Notes: generated by a model from the letters alone, not told the origin. A stretch of DNA of 64,000 nucleotides from Clostridium sp. AF27-2AA (GCF_003478505.1 NZ_QUFI01000011.1:1-64000), one strand, 5' to 3'. Counted from the stretch's first letter, positions 34,186 through 43,761 are shown. Program-made: numbers and translations.

Positions 34186-35799
34186 TTAAAGTTCATCGTC
34201 CAGATCAAATACCTCGAAATCATCATCCTCTGACTCTTTTTCTGCCTTCGGTGCCTCTTTTTCGTTTTCTCTGGTCTGCTCTGAATCTTCTGCAAGGCTC
34301 GCAGCCAGCTGTTTCTTTACCTGGTCTAACTGTGCGTCTGCGTCCTGCGCAGGATCCGGAATGTATTCCCCGGCATCCTGAATCTCCATCTCATCGTCTT
34401 CCGGTTCCTCTTCGCCTGTTTCCTGCTCCGGCTCGTAGTTCTCCTCGTAGTCGTCCTCTTCACCCATCATATAGCGTTCTTCCTGGCTGAGCTTACGGCC
34501 ATTTTTACGGAATTCCTTCTTTGCTTTCTTTTCTTTTCTCTCCGGCTTTTCATCCAGCTGCGCGTAAGCATCATACTCCTCTTCATTCTTACGGCCGCGG
34601 CCTTTGCGGCTGAGAATCAGAAGGATCAGAAGAACAACTGCAACAACGCCCACAGCAGCCAGCAGAACTCTGACAATATTGTAATCGTCTACCAGATTAT
34701 TGTAACGCTCCGTCACATCCTGGAGCTCCAGTGTCTGGGTGTTGCCCTCTGCGCTCTGCTCAAAGTAACGCTGAATGGTCTTATCTGTCAGATCATAGCG
34801 GTAGAATCCGGCATTTCCGCTCTCGCTCACGCCATAGAAGACGCAGTATTCAGGCTGTCCGCCCTGGGTATCCGGAACCCAGCCCTGAACCTTGGTCTCA
34901 CCAATGGTAATGGAGGTTTCCTTCATGCCATATGGAACGGTTACATCTGCCGGAAGTGCAGCAATGCCGATCTTAAGCGGGGTTCTGGATGCCTCTAACT
35001 CTGCAAGGACTTCCACATTCTCAGCTTCTGCTGTGGTTTCTTCCTGGTCTGCTTCTGCCATGCTCTCACCGCCCTCTACGCGGTTCACCAGAATGGTGTA
35101 AGTGCGGCTGGTTGTGCCATCCTCTGCGGTTACGGTACAGGTTACAGTATTCTCACCATCCTGCAGGTCTGTTCCGCTTAAAGCAACGGTTGCCTTGTCG
35201 CTGGCCGGTACTGCACTTACGGTAAGCTTCTCAGTGTCCAGGCTTACGGAAGCAGTGTAGCTGTCAACCTCAGAACTGAACTCCGGGCTTAAGGTACCCG
35301 GGGAGATCTGCAGGGAGGACAGAGACGCGTCACTGGATGCCGCTGCCGCTGTGCTGCCGCTGTTGATGGTAACCGCAGAGCTTCCCAGCTGGGTAATATC
35401 AAGCAGCTGCTCGTCTGCGTCATAGCCCTCGTAATCCGTTACTTCAATCTTGCTGCTTCCTGCTTTGAGTGCCTTAAAACGAATGGTGGACGCGGACTCA
35501 CTGGTCCCGCTTACGCTGCCGATGACACGGATAGCACCGTTTCCGCCGCTTACATCCGGCTCACCACTCACAAATTCCATCGCACTGGAATCATAAGAAA
35601 GCATGACTACCGTCTTGCCGATCTTTTCACCAGTGGTACAGGTAAATTTAACATTTACGGTAAATTCACTTCCTACCTCTGCAGTAGGATCAGAGAATGC
35701 AATACGCGCATTCCCCGCAAAGCTCTGAAACGGAATTGCCACAGCCAGCATCAGTACCATGGCAAACCGGATCCAGATCTGTTTCCAATTTCTGTTCAT
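34186..35799 (-). CDS. Cohesin-like/cadherin-like surface protein with single membrane anchor
   Basis: A 537-residue exported membrane protein. Signal sequence at 1-28 (FAMVLMLAVAIPFQSFAG). Residues 30-150 resemble a cohesin domain (AEVGSEFTVNVKFTCTTGEK onward). Residues 160-240 form a cadherin-like beta-sandwich of the PF12733 type (ending DGTTSRTYTILVNR). Then comes a linker, a region around SRTPLKIGIAALPADV, a membrane helix at about 388-410 (VLLAAVGVVAVVLLILLIL), and a 125-residue highly acidic/basic cytoplasmic tail. It lies 80 nt after the glucosaminidase gene on the same strand. Probably a cell-envelope scaffold or sensor; partner unknown. Confidence 0.75.
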   Translation of the reverse strand: MNRNWKQIWIRFAMVLMLAVAIPFQSFAGNARIAFSDPTAEVGSEFTVNVKFTCTTGEKIGKTVVMLSYDSSAMEFVSGEPDVSGGNGAIRVIGSVSGTSESASTIRFKALKAGSSKIEVTDYEGYDADEQLLDITQLGSSAVTINSGSTAAAASSDASLSSLQISPGTLSPEFSSEVDSYTASVSLDTEKLTVSAVPASDKATVALSGTDLQDGENTVTCTVTAEDGTTSRTYTILVNRVEGGESMAEADQEETTAEAENVEVLAELEASRTPLKIGIAALPADVTVPYGMKETSITIGETKVQGWVPDTQGGQPEYCVFYGVSESGNAGFYRYDLTDKTIQRYFEQSAEGNTQTLELQDVTERYNNLVDDYNIVRVLLAAVGVVAVVLLILLILSRKGRGRKNEEEYDAYAQLDEKPERKEKKAKKEFRKNGRKLSQEERYMMGEEDDYEENYEPEQETGEEEPEDDEMEIQDAGEYIPDPAQDADAQLDQVKKQLAASLAEDSEQTRENEKEAPKAEKESEDDDFEVFDLDDEL

Positions 35800-35879
35800 A
35801 ATTGTCTGTTATCTCCTGTTTCATTTTATCAATCTTTTTATTCCAGGCAGCCGGTTTTCAGCTGCCAGGATTTTGATTT

Positions 35880-38132
35880 TTAATTTCCGCCCGGGCTGGA
35901 AAATGTTACACGGTTTCCACCTGAAGATGAACCGGAATTCGGGGACGTGCTCGTGGAGCCTCCATTCGGTCCCACAGTGATCACACCAGAGGAGCTGCTT
36001 CCGGAAGAGGTATTTCCAGAATTGCTTCCCGGTCCTCCCACCGTTACGCTGGAGGAACCACTATTAGAAACGCCGCTTCCAATTCCACCGTTATAGGTCG
36101 GACCGCCTGACTGGCGTACCACATGAATCGTGTAAGTACGCTCTGTGCCATTCTCTGCCCTTACAACTACGGAAATATCATTGATTCCGCTGGAAAGGGA
36201 TACATTTCCATTGCCTCGTACTGATGCCTTGGAATCGATGGCCGATGCGCTTACCGTTACATTGGATACGGAATGATCTACAATCAGATCGTAAGAGTAG
36301 GTATCACGGTTAAAAGTCGGTGTTAAGGTAAAGCCTTCTACACCCAGGCCATTTAACTTGTTGTTCGGGCTGCCGCTTAAGGTCGGCTGCGCACATGGAG
36401 TTTCCGGCATGTTGTTATATACCGGGATCTTGAAGTTCAGGGCTGTACTCTTCTGCTGGGAAGTAAAGCCCTCCGCGAAAATAGTGCCCTCAGAAGCTGC
36501 GCCATTTACATTGGTCATGTACTGGTGTTTGTACATATTGGATCCCTGAACATTGTACTTCTTTAAATAGAGGGTATCCTGTCCGGCCTTTACATAGTTG
36601 GTGCCGTAGAACTGGGCACCGCCTGCGATAGAGCTTTCCGGTGTTGTCCACGGTCTGCCATAGCTGCCGCTCTGAGATGCGTACCAGAGGCCCCTCTGAA
36701 CCGCTCCCATACCATCAGAGGCATAAGCTCCTACGTTAAAATAATTGTAATAGCCAGTATACCCAGCATAGTTTCCGGAAATAGAATTGCCGGTGCCGTT
36801 TCGTCCCTGCTCCTGAATGATCATGGCCGCGATCACATACGGACTTACGCCAGAGCTCTGGGCCGCACTCATAATGGCATCCGCATAACTTACATTTGAA
36901 GCAGATGTCCCTGTGTTTCCAGAAGTGCCAGGGGTCTGTACGCCTGAAGATGTTGTGCCCGAAGGGCTTCCGCTGGTAGAGCTTCCGCTGTTAGAGGATG
37001 CTGCTCCCGGTCCCACGCCAATCATGACGCTGGATGCCAGCAGCTCTGTATTTTTTCTGCTGATGGATGCACTCGGGCCCTCCAGGCGAACCTGATGCCC
37101 TCCGTTGGAAGACGGGTTCTGGCTGGTACTGCCCGATGAAGAACCTGTACTTCCGCCTGGCGTTGAAGAAGTAGCTCCAGAGTTGCTGCCTCCTGGTGCC
37201 AAAGAGGTAACTCCAGAACTGCTGTTTCCTGGCGTTGAGGATGTGGATCCGGAAGATTTATTTCCTGATACCCCCGGACCTGCGGTAACAACACCAGACG
37301 AACCAGAAGAACTGCTTCCGGATGAACTGCCGCCCGATGAACTGTTGCCTGACGCAAAGCCTCCGGTCTTCACATTCCCTTCCATGAACGTTCCCTTTAG
37401 CATGGACTGTAAGCCCTCTTTGGTGTGCAGGGAAGCATTGTAGCTCTGGTCCAGAAACTGGAAGATGTTCACTTCATCCAGGAAATTTCGCGGATCCATA
37501 TAGTAGCTGATGATTTCTGTGGATGCTGCCACCCAGGTACTGCCGTCAAAACCGGTCCAGGTGCCGGAATCCCAGTTGTAGGCTCCGTCCGCCAGAGATT
37601 TATAAGAAGAAATACTGTTGGTATGTACCAGATTACGTCCGAGAACACCTTCGTTCTGAATCACAGTATTCCAGTCCAGCCCGGTCTTGACTGCCGTAAA
37701 GGTCCAGTTCGGATACTGCGCATGGATCTGACGCAGTCCTTCCTTATAAGATTCAGGGAACCCCTGTGCGGAGAGCTTTGACTCAAAGCTGGAATCATGG
37801 CTGTAGGACACCGGAAACTTCACATAGGTGCTTAATACATATCCTGTCTGAGTCGAGCCGCCGCTGGTATAACGGATCTGATACCAGGTTTTCCCGTCAG
37901 AAGCGGCCTTTTCCCCTACCACGGTAACTGCCGTGCCTTTTCCCAGTTTTCCAACCGGAGAGTAGGAGGTTCCCGCTCCGCTCCGGACATTTAAGCTGGA
38001 AGCGTTGATGGTAGCCGCACGCTCCTGCGCGTATGCGGAAAGCTGCAGCACGCTGTGTACCGCCGGTGTCTGCACGCAGAGCGCCAGTCCCAGAACCGCT
38101 GCCAGACCTTTTTTCAAGGTTTGTTTTCTCAT
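35880..38132 (-). CDS. Secreted N-acetylglucosaminidase (GH73-like) with SH3b domain, Ser/Gly linkers and cadherin-like domain
   Basis: A 750-residue exported peptidoglycan hydrolase. Signal peptide 1-36; bacterial SH3 domain about 40-110 (SSLNVRSGAGTSYSPVGKLG). Then comes a region with YPNWTF and EIISYYMDPRNFLDEVNIFQ. A first Ser/Gly/Thr linker (about 255-345) leads to a short segment, then a second linker (about 370-405). The glucosaminidase core follows (YADAIMSAAQSSGVSPYVIA, then AMIIQEQG; YYNYFNVGAYASDGMGAVQR). A PF12733-like domain (about 595-685) and a Ser/Gly tail complete it. The linkers split the region normally contiguous in relatives. A consensus promoter precedes it. Confidence 0.82.
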   Translation of the reverse strand: MRKQTLKKGLAAVLGLALCVQTPAVHSVLQLSAYAQERAATINASSLNVRSGAGTSYSPVGKLGKGTAVTVVGEKAASDGKTWYQIRYTSGGSTQTGYVLSTYVKFPVSYSHDSSFESKLSAQGFPESYKEGLRQIHAQYPNWTFTAVKTGLDWNTVIQNEGVLGRNLVHTNSISSYKSLADGAYNWDSGTWTGFDGSTWVAASTEIISYYMDPRNFLDEVNIFQFLDQSYNASLHTKEGLQSMLKGTFMEGNVKTGGFASGNSSSGGSSSGSSSSGSSGVVTAGPGVSGNKSSGSTSSTPGNSSSGVTSLAPGGSNSGATSSTPGGSTGSSSGSTSQNPSSNGGHQVRLEGPSASISRKNTELLASSVMIGVGPGAASSNSGSSTSGSPSGTTSSGVQTPGTSGNTGTSASNVSYADAIMSAAQSSGVSPYVIAAMIIQEQGRNGTGNSISGNYAGYTGYYNYFNVGAYASDGMGAVQRGLWYASQSGSYGRPWTTPESSIAGGAQFYGTNYVKAGQDTLYLKKYNVQGSNMYKHQYMTNVNGAASEGTIFAEGFTSQQKSTALNFKIPVYNNMPETPCAQPTLSGSPNNKLNGLGVEGFTLTPTFNRDTYSYDLIVDHSVSNVTVSASAIDSKASVRGNGNVSLSSGINDISVVVRAENGTERTYTIHVVRQSGGPTYNGGIGSGVSNSGSSSVTVGGPGSNSGNTSSGSSSSGVITVGPNGGSTSTSPNSGSSSGGNRVTFSSPGGN
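37105..37360. repeat. Coding tandem repeats (Ser/Gly/Thr/Pro linker)
   Basis: Imperfect 24-45 nt units encode STPGNSSSGVTS-, APGGSNSGATS- and STPGGSTG-type segments inside the glucosaminidase gene. Further short units lie at about 36895-37000 and 35890-36090. Likely to vary in number between strains. Confidence 0.65.
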
Positions 38133-38203
38133 TTGATGATCTCCTTAGTATCGCTTTTGCCGTAAAACAGATTTTCGTTCCCGACAAATTTGCGCTATGT
38201 TAC

Positions 38204-38232
38204 ATTATAATGACAAAATCCGACTGCGTCAA
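38204..38232 (-). promoter_or_regulatory. Promoter of the glucosaminidase gene
   Basis: Minus strand TTGACG (38232-38227), 17-nt spacer, TATAAT (38209-38204), about 70 nt before the start. Confidence 0.8.
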
Positions 38233-38293
38233 CGGGAAGCACAGAAACTTCACAGAATCACAAAAAATTGTAAGAAATAATGTCATTGCAACG

Positions 38294-38335
38294 CAAAAAA
38301 ACAGGAAGAAACCTGTTTCACAGATTTCTTCCTGT
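38294..38335 (-). terminator. Terminator of the decarboxylase operon
   Basis: Minus strand ACAGGAAGAAATC ... GGTTTCTTCCTGT then TTTTTTTGCG. Ends the operon after the last gene at 38359. Confidence 0.85.
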
Positions 38336-38358
38336 CCTGATCATAAATTCAGTATTAA

Positions 38359-39771
38359 TTATACCGGATAAGCCTTGCTCTCGGTATCTGCCACGGCAGC
38401 GTCTACCTTGGTCTGCTGAGCCTCTCTGTATTTAAAGAACTCTTCTGCTACCTTCGGGAACAGAGCGTAGGAAAGGACATCCTCATCCTGCTGCTTCCAC
38501 TGAGCACACTCTTTCTCAAACTGCGGCAGCTGCGGAGCGATCAGATCTGCAGGTCTGCAGGTGATCGGGGTCTCGTCGCCGATGATCTTCTTCTGTACTT
38601 CTGCGTTGAACGGTTTTACAGTCTGACCGAACTCGCCAAGCATGATCTTCTTGGACTCCTTCGGAACCAGTTTGTAGCGTTCGCCAGAGATAACGTTCAT
38701 AACAGCCTGGGTACCAACGATCTGGGAAGACGGGGTAACAAGCGGCGGCTCACCGAAGTCCTTACGAACACGCGGGATCTCCTCGAGAACCTCCTGATAC
38801 TTATCTTCCTTACCTGCCTCTTTCAGCTGGCTGACCAGGTTAGAGAGCATACCGCCCGGAACCTGATAACGAAGGGTCTTGATATTCACGCCAAGTACCT
38901 TCGGATTTAACAGACCGGATTTCAGAGCCTCTTCACGGATCGGTGCGAAGTAATCGGTGATCTCAGCAAGCTGATCCTGGGATAAACCGGTATCGTACGG
39001 AGTTCCCTTGAAGGTCTCTACCATAACCTCAGTTGCCGGCTGGCTGGTACCAAGTGCCAGCGGAGACATTGCAGTATCAATGATATCGCAGCCTGCCTCT
39101 ACAGCCTTTAAGTAAGTCATGGAAGCTACACCGGAGGTGTAGTGGGTATGCAGGTCGATCGGCAGCTCGGTAGACTCTTTTAATGCGCTTACCAGTTCCT
39201 GTGCTGCATACGGGGTTAACAGACCAGCCATATCCTTGATACAGATGGAATCTGCGCCCATATCTTCAATTCTCTTTGCGATGTCTTTCCAGTAATCCAG
39301 GGTATAAGCATCACCCAGGGTGTAGCACAGTGCGATCTGAGCATGTGCCTTTTCCTTATTTGCTGCCTTTACAGCGGTCTGCAGGTTGCGCAGATCGTTT
39401 AAGCAGTCGAAAATACGGATGATATCAATACCGTTTGCAACGGATTTCTGTACGAAGTACTCTACTACATCATCTGCGTAGTGGTTGTAACCCAGAATGT
39501 TCTGACCACGGAACAGCATCTGTAATTTTGTATTTTTAAAGCCCGCTCTTAACTTTCTCAGTCTCTCCCACGGATCTTCCTTCAGGAATCGAAGAGAAGC
39601 ATCAAAGGTTGCGCCGCCCCAGCACTCTACTGCATAATAGCCAATCTTATCCATTTTATCGATGATCGGAAGCATCTGCTCGGTGCTCATTCTGGTTGCG
39701 ATCAGGGACTGATGAGCGTCACGCAGGACAGTCTCAACGATCTTAACCGGTTTTTTCTGAATCTCAGCCAT
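38359..39771 (-). CDS. oadA: Oxaloacetate/pyruvate carboxyltransferase subunit (OadA-type, no biotin domain)
   Basis: A 470-residue carboxyltransferase (5S-type) that moves CO2 between biotin and pyruvate/oxaloacetate. TIM-barrel motifs: ETVLRDAHQSLIATRMSTEQ, YAVECWGGATFDASLRFLKE, CIKDMAGLLTPYAAQELV and LPIDLHTHYTSGVASMTYLK (metal ligands). The C-terminal biotinyl domain found in many OadA proteins is absent; a separate biotin carrier is encoded upstream at 41027. Last gene of the operon, 67 nt after oadB. Faces the cytosol in a Na+-pumping complex. Confidence 0.93.
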   Translation of the reverse strand: MAEIQKKPVKIVETVLRDAHQSLIATRMSTEQMLPIIDKMDKIGYYAVECWGGATFDASLRFLKEDPWERLRKLRAGFKNTKLQMLFRGQNILGYNHYADDVVEYFVQKSVANGIDIIRIFDCLNDLRNLQTAVKAANKEKAHAQIALCYTLGDAYTLDYWKDIAKRIEDMGADSICIKDMAGLLTPYAAQELVSALKESTELPIDLHTHYTSGVASMTYLKAVEAGCDIIDTAMSPLALGTSQPATEVMVETFKGTPYDTGLSQDQLAEITDYFAPIREEALKSGLLNPKVLGVNIKTLRYQVPGGMLSNLVSQLKEAGKEDKYQEVLEEIPRVRKDFGEPPLVTPSSQIVGTQAVMNVISGERYKLVPKESKKIMLGEFGQTVKPFNAEVQKKIIGDETPITCRPADLIAPQLPQFEKECAQWKQQDEDVLSYALFPKVAEEFFKYREAQQTKVDAAVADTESKAYPV

Positions 39772-39838
39772 GATTCTTTACCTCCAAATTTATATGTTGC
39801 GGCAACTTTATATTGCTGCAGCAAGAAATGATTGAATT

Positions 39839-40987
39839 TTAAACGCCGAAAATTGCCATGAATGTACCGGCTGCAACTGCAGTACCGATAACACCTGCTA
39901 CGTTCGGGCCCATTGCATGCATCAGCAGGAAGTTCGTCGGGTCTGCCTCAGAACCAACCTTCTGGGATACACGGGCTGCCATCGGCACTGCAGATACACC
40001 TGCGGAACCGATTAACGGGTTTACCTTGCCGCCGGTAAGCTTGCACATGATCTTACCGAAGATAACGCCGGCTGCGGTACCTACTGCGAATGCTACCAGA
40101 CCCAGGGCAACGATCTTTAAGGTGGTTACCTTTAAGAAAGCCTCTGCACTGGTGGATGCGCCTACGGAAGTACCAAGCAGGATAACTACGATATACATCA
40201 GGGCATTGCTTGCGGTTTCGGACAGCTGTTTTACAACGCCAGACTCACGGAACAGGTTACCAAGCATTAACATACCAACAAGCGGTGCGGTAGTCGGCAG
40301 AATCAGGCAGACTACTACGGTTACGATAACCGGGAACAGAATCTTCTCCAGCTTGGAAACCGGACGAAGCTGATCCATCTTGATCTTACGCTCTTTTTCT
40401 GTGGTCAGAGCCTTCATGATCGGCGGCTGGATGATCGGAACCAGCGCCATGTAGGAGTAAGCTGCTACTGCGATCGGTCCCATGAACTCAGACTGTCCGA
40501 GCTTACCTGCAAGGAAGATAGAAGTCGGGCCGTCTGCTCCACCAATGATGGAGATAGCTGCTGCTGCCTTATCATTGAAGCCCATGAAAATTGCAAGGAA
40601 ATATGCACTGTAGATACCAAACTGAGCTGCTGCACCAAGCAGGAAGCTCTTCGGGTTTGCGATCAGCGGACCGAAATCGGTCATTGCGCCGACACCCATG
40701 AAAATCAGAGACGGAAGGATACTCCACTCATCCAGAATGAAGAAGTAGTGAAGAAGTCCGCCTACGCCATTGGACATATCTTCCGGGGCAGCCATAATAT
40801 CCGGGTAGATATTAACTAACAGCATACCAAACGCGATCGGAACCAGTAAGAGCGGCTCGAATCCTTTTCTGATCGCCAGATACAGGAATACAAATGCCAC
40901 CAGAATCATGATAAAGTTTCCGAAGGTCAGATTCAGGAATGCGGTCTGCTGAAGAAGATTGGCCAAAGTAGATCCAATATAATCCAT
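39839..40987 (-). CDS. oadB: Na+-translocating decarboxylase beta subunit
   Basis: Integral membrane decarboxylase and Na+ channel of 382 residues with about nine to eleven helices. Conserved blocks: [20 protein letters not shown], then [17 protein letters not shown] with the Asp needed for Na+ transport, [20 protein letters not shown] and [17 protein letters not shown]. It decarboxylates carboxy-biotin and exports Na+. Located between the biotin carrier and OadA genes, the normal order. Confidence 0.95.
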   Translation of the reverse strand: MDYIGSTLANLLQQTAFLNLTFGNFIMILVAFVFLYLAIRKGFEPLLLVPIAFGMLLVNIYPDIMAAPEDMSNGVGGLLHYFFILDEWSILPSLIFMGVGAMTDFGPLIANPKSFLLGAAAQFGIYSAYFLAIFMGFNDKAAAAISIIGGADGPTSIFLAGKLGQSEFMGPIAVAAYSYMALVPIIQPPIMKALTTEKERKIKMDQLRPVSKLEKILFPVIVTVVVCLILPTTAPLVGMLMLGNLFRESGVVKQLSETASNALMYIVVILLGTSVGASTSAEAFLKVTTLKIVALGLVAFAVGTAAGVIFGKIMCKLTGGKVNPLIGSAGVSAVPMAARVSQKVGSEADPTNFLLMHAMGPNVAGVIGTAVAAGTFMAIFGV

Positions 40988-41026
40988 TTTAATCCCTCCA
41001 TGTGGAACTTGCTTTTTTGCAAGCTA

Positions 41027-41389
41027 TTAGTTTAATGTAGCAAGAGTTGCGCCAGCTTCTACTGCGTCGCCTGCTGCTGCATTAATGCTTGCAACGGTTC
41101 CATCCTGAGGAGCTACGATATCGTTCTCCATCTTCATAGCCTCGAGAACCATGATAACATCGCCTTTCTTTACAGCCTGTCCGGCGTTAGCCTTTACTGC
41201 CAGGATCTTACCCGGCATCGGAGCGGTTACAACTACAGAACCCTGAGCGCCGGCCGGAGCTGCTGCCTTCGGAGCTGCCGGAGCTGCCTTCGGTGCTGCT
41301 GCCGGAGCCTGAACTACACCAGCGGTGGTTCCCTCTTCAACAGTTACATTGTATACATTGCCATTCACAGTAATTGTGTAATTTTTCAT
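41027..41389 (-). CDS. Biotin carrier protein of the decarboxylase complex
   Basis: A 120-residue carrier. N-terminal segment NYTITVNGNVYNVTVEEG, an Ala/Pro hinge (about 25-50), then the biotinyl domain with EAMKMEN, whose Lys carries biotin. Shuttles carboxybiotin between the two cytosolic carboxyltransferases and the membrane beta subunit. Located between the gamma-like lipoprotein gene and oadB. Confidence 0.95.
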   Translation of the reverse strand: MKNYTITVNGNVYNVTVEEGTTAGVVQAPAAAPKAAPAAPKAAAPAGAQGSVVVTAPMPGKILAVKANAGQAVKKGDVIMVLEAMKMENDIVAPQDGTVASINAAAGDAVEAGATLATLN

Positions 41390-41410
41390 GATAAGAATCC
41401 TCCTATTCGC

Positions 41411-42187
41411 TTATGCTCTTTTCCATTTTGCGCCCGGTGCACGTTTGATGGAGCGTACTACCAGGGAGTCGGTTGATGAGTTGGTTGATGCTGCGATAGC
41501 CGCAGTAATGACAGCCACCAGTTCCAGATCATCCACAAGCTCTTCCTCTTCTGCTGCCGGTGCTGCCACTGGAGCTGCTGCCGGTGCCGGAGCTGCGTTC
41601 TTTGCTTTCATCTTGTTTTCGAAGACGCTGATGAACTTGAAGCAGCTGATCAGGATGCTGATGAAGATCAGTACCAGGAATACGGTACCCATACCAAGTA
41701 AGGTATTCATACCTGCCTTTGCCATATTCTCGCCTACGGTGTACTCCGGGCTGAAGGTCAGGCTGACCGGATTTAAGTTCTGGCTCTGCGGATCCATGGT
41801 GTAGAATGCTTTGAACTCTACGTTGCGTTTCTCAAACTGTGCCTGAATCACACATACATACTGATCATCCTCGCCAAGCTCGGTATCGGAGGAAAGGACG
41901 CTTACGAACGCGCCGGTGTCCTTCATGACACCGATCCAGGAAGTCAGGCCGCTTGCAAGTCCGTCCTCGCCCTGCTTTAACAGGCCGGTCTCAGACTCCT
42001 CTGCTGTGGCTTCGTCCATCTCGGCGATGGTCTGGAGCAGGTTTTCCGAGATCTGAGAAATGTAGGAAGCTGTCTGCGGATCCATAGTTTCTGCCTCAGC
42101 AGCATTCTTGTTGGAGCATGCGGACAGAGCAAAGAGGCTGACTACCATGCTTAACACTAACAAAACTCGTTTCATATACTGTTTCAT
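41411..42187 (-). CDS. OadG-like gamma subunit with lipoprotein N-terminus
   Basis: A 258-residue membrane subunit. A signal with lipobox LFALSACS places the N-terminal 130 residues outside the membrane, an extension lacking in classic OadG. The OadG domain follows: TLLGMGTVFLVLIFISILIS as membrane helix at about 150-170, an Ala/Pro linker, and a C-terminal LVAVITAAIAA block (as in MmdD/OadG tails) with KRAPGAKWKRA. It assembles the complex. GAGGTGAC precedes ATG 42187; 17 nt after the carboxyltransferase gene. Confidence 0.85.
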   Translation of the reverse strand: MKQYMKRVLLVLSMVVSLFALSACSNKNAAEAETMDPQTASYISQISENLLQTIAEMDEATAEESETGLLKQGEDGLASGLTSWIGVMKDTGAFVSVLSSDTELGEDDQYVCVIQAQFEKRNVEFKAFYTMDPQSQNLNPVSLTFSPEYTVGENMAKAGMNTLLGMGTVFLVLIFISILISCFKFISVFENKMKAKNAAPAPAAAPVAAPAAEEEELVDDLELVAVITAAIAASTNSSTDSLVVRSIKRAPGAKWKRA

Positions 42188-42204
42188 ATATTTGTCACCT
42201 CATT

Positions 42205-43653
42205 CTAAACCGTTCCATGTTTTCTGTCCGGACGATCCTCTCTTTTGGTAAACAGCATCTCGAATGCTGCGATCACACGTTTTCTGGTGTCACATGCCTC
42301 GATGATATCGTCTACATATCCTCTCTTTGCCGCTGCAAGTGCGCTGGACTGCATTTCACGATAAGCAGCTGCCTTCTCATTGATGAGTGCAACGGAGTCA
42401 TCTGCCTTTGCAATTTCGTCTGCGTACATGATCTTAGCTGCAGCGGAAGCATCCATCATGCCGATGGTTGCGTTCGACCATGCATATACCACATCTGCAC
42501 CGATGGACTTGGAGTTCATGGTCAGGTATGCGGTACCATAAGCCTCGCCGACTACGACGGTTACCTTCGGAACGCTTGCGTTTGCAAAAGCGTAGGTCAG
42601 ACGGCCTGCGTTCTTTGCGATGCGGCGCTCAGTGCATTTGCATGCCTTGTAGCCCTTTACGTTCACCAGGGTCAGTAACGGAATGTTGAATGCGTCACAG
42701 AAGGAAACAAACTTTGCTGCCTTCTCTGCGCCGTTAGCGGAGAGAACTGCATCGAACTCGTCTTCCTTCACACCGTCTGCCGCGTAAACAGCAGTGCGGT
42801 TTGCCACGCAGCCCACGGTGGTTCCGTTCAGACGGATAAAGCCGGTTACCATGGACTTGTCATAGTCCTTCTTCACCTCTAAGAAGAAATTGTCATCGGA
42901 GATCTGTGCCAGTGCCAGATCGGTTGCTCCTGCATAATTTTCAAGATCGGAGCATACACGGTTTAAATCGTCGGTGCACTCGCTGTAGGACATATCATCC
43001 TCGTTGTTGGCCGGAAGGATGGTTACCAGGGAGCGGATCTGGGATAAGATATCCTCTTCGCTGCCGGTGAAGTCCACAAGTCCGGTTTCCTCGCTCTGGA
43101 ATGCAGCGCTGGAAGTATCGCACTTCTCAACACGGTTTCCATCGATTGCGTTCGGAGAATTTACAAATAATTTTGCGTTCTTCTCTTCCATAAAAATAAA
43201 GTCAGACATAGCAGATGCAACTGCCATACCGCCGCCGCAGGTACCAAAGATAGCGGAGATCTGCGGAACTACGCCGGATGCCAGGGTCTGGCTTAAATAC
43301 ATCTCGCCAAAGCCGTTTAAAGCGTCGGTTGCTTCCTGCAGGCGAAGACCTGCACAGTCAACCAGTCCGATGACCGGTGCGCCCATCTTTACTGCCATGG
43401 AATAGATGTTGGAAATTTTCTTTGCGTGCATCTCGCCTAAGGAACCGCCCAGTACGGAAGCGTCCTGGCTGTACACATACACAAGGTTTCCTTCGATGGT
43501 ACCGTAACCGGTGATTACGCCATCTGCCGGAGTCTCCTTAGCAGCCATGTTAAAATCAGTGCTTCTTGCTGTAATGTAAGCGCCAACTTCAACAAAACTG
43601 TTCTCATCAAGTAATGCGTTGATTCTGTTACTTGCTGATGTTTGATTACTCAT
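42205..43653 (-). CDS. Acyl-CoA carboxyltransferase subunit (MmdA/12S type)
   Basis: A 482-residue carboxyltransferase of the propionyl-/methylmalonyl-CoA 12S family with two crotonase-like halves. Motifs: GLVDCAGLRLQEATDALNGF, SAIFGTCGGGMAVASAMSDF in half 1, and TLVNVKGYKACKCTERR, VVVGEAYGTAYLTMNSKSIG in half 2, forming the oxyanion holes. ATG 43653 follows GGAGG; five upstream codons include that site. First gene of the operon. Acceptor could be methylmalonyl-CoA, glutaconyl-CoA or another acyl-CoA; sequence alone does not decide. Confidence 0.88.
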   Translation of the reverse strand: MSNQTSASNRINALLDENSFVEVGAYITARSTDFNMAAKETPADGVITGYGTIEGNLVYVYSQDASVLGGSLGEMHAKKISNIYSMAVKMGAPVIGLVDCAGLRLQEATDALNGFGEMYLSQTLASGVVPQISAIFGTCGGGMAVASAMSDFIFMEEKNAKLFVNSPNAIDGNRVEKCDTSSAAFQSEETGLVDFTGSEEDILSQIRSLVTILPANNEDDMSYSECTDDLNRVCSDLENYAGATDLALAQISDDNFFLEVKKDYDKSMVTGFIRLNGTTVGCVANRTAVYAADGVKEDEFDAVLSANGAEKAAKFVSFCDAFNIPLLTLVNVKGYKACKCTERRIAKNAGRLTYAFANASVPKVTVVVGEAYGTAYLTMNSKSIGADVVYAWSNATIGMMDASAAAKIMYADEIAKADDSVALINEKAAAYREMQSSALAAAKRGYVDDIIEACDTRKRVIAAFEMLFTKREDRPDRKHGTV

Positions 43654-43761
43654 TTTGCAATCCTCCATTTTGAAATATTTGACGATCGCTTTTCCTCCTC
43701 TTTTGTATTGTTAAGAGAAAGACAAACTATCGTTTAGTAAATCCAATTTCTGCCGATTATA

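Noticed and set aside
35838..35873. GGCAGC...GCTGCC hairpin between the glucosaminidase and cohesin-like genes as a terminator
   Set aside because: The downstream run is A-rich rather than T-rich on the coding strand; the two genes may be co-transcribed.
36895..37360. Regularly spaced short repeats that might suggest a CRISPR array
   Set aside because: The repeats are in-frame Ser/Gly/Thr/Pro codons of an exported enzyme, with no constant repeat length and no unique spacers.
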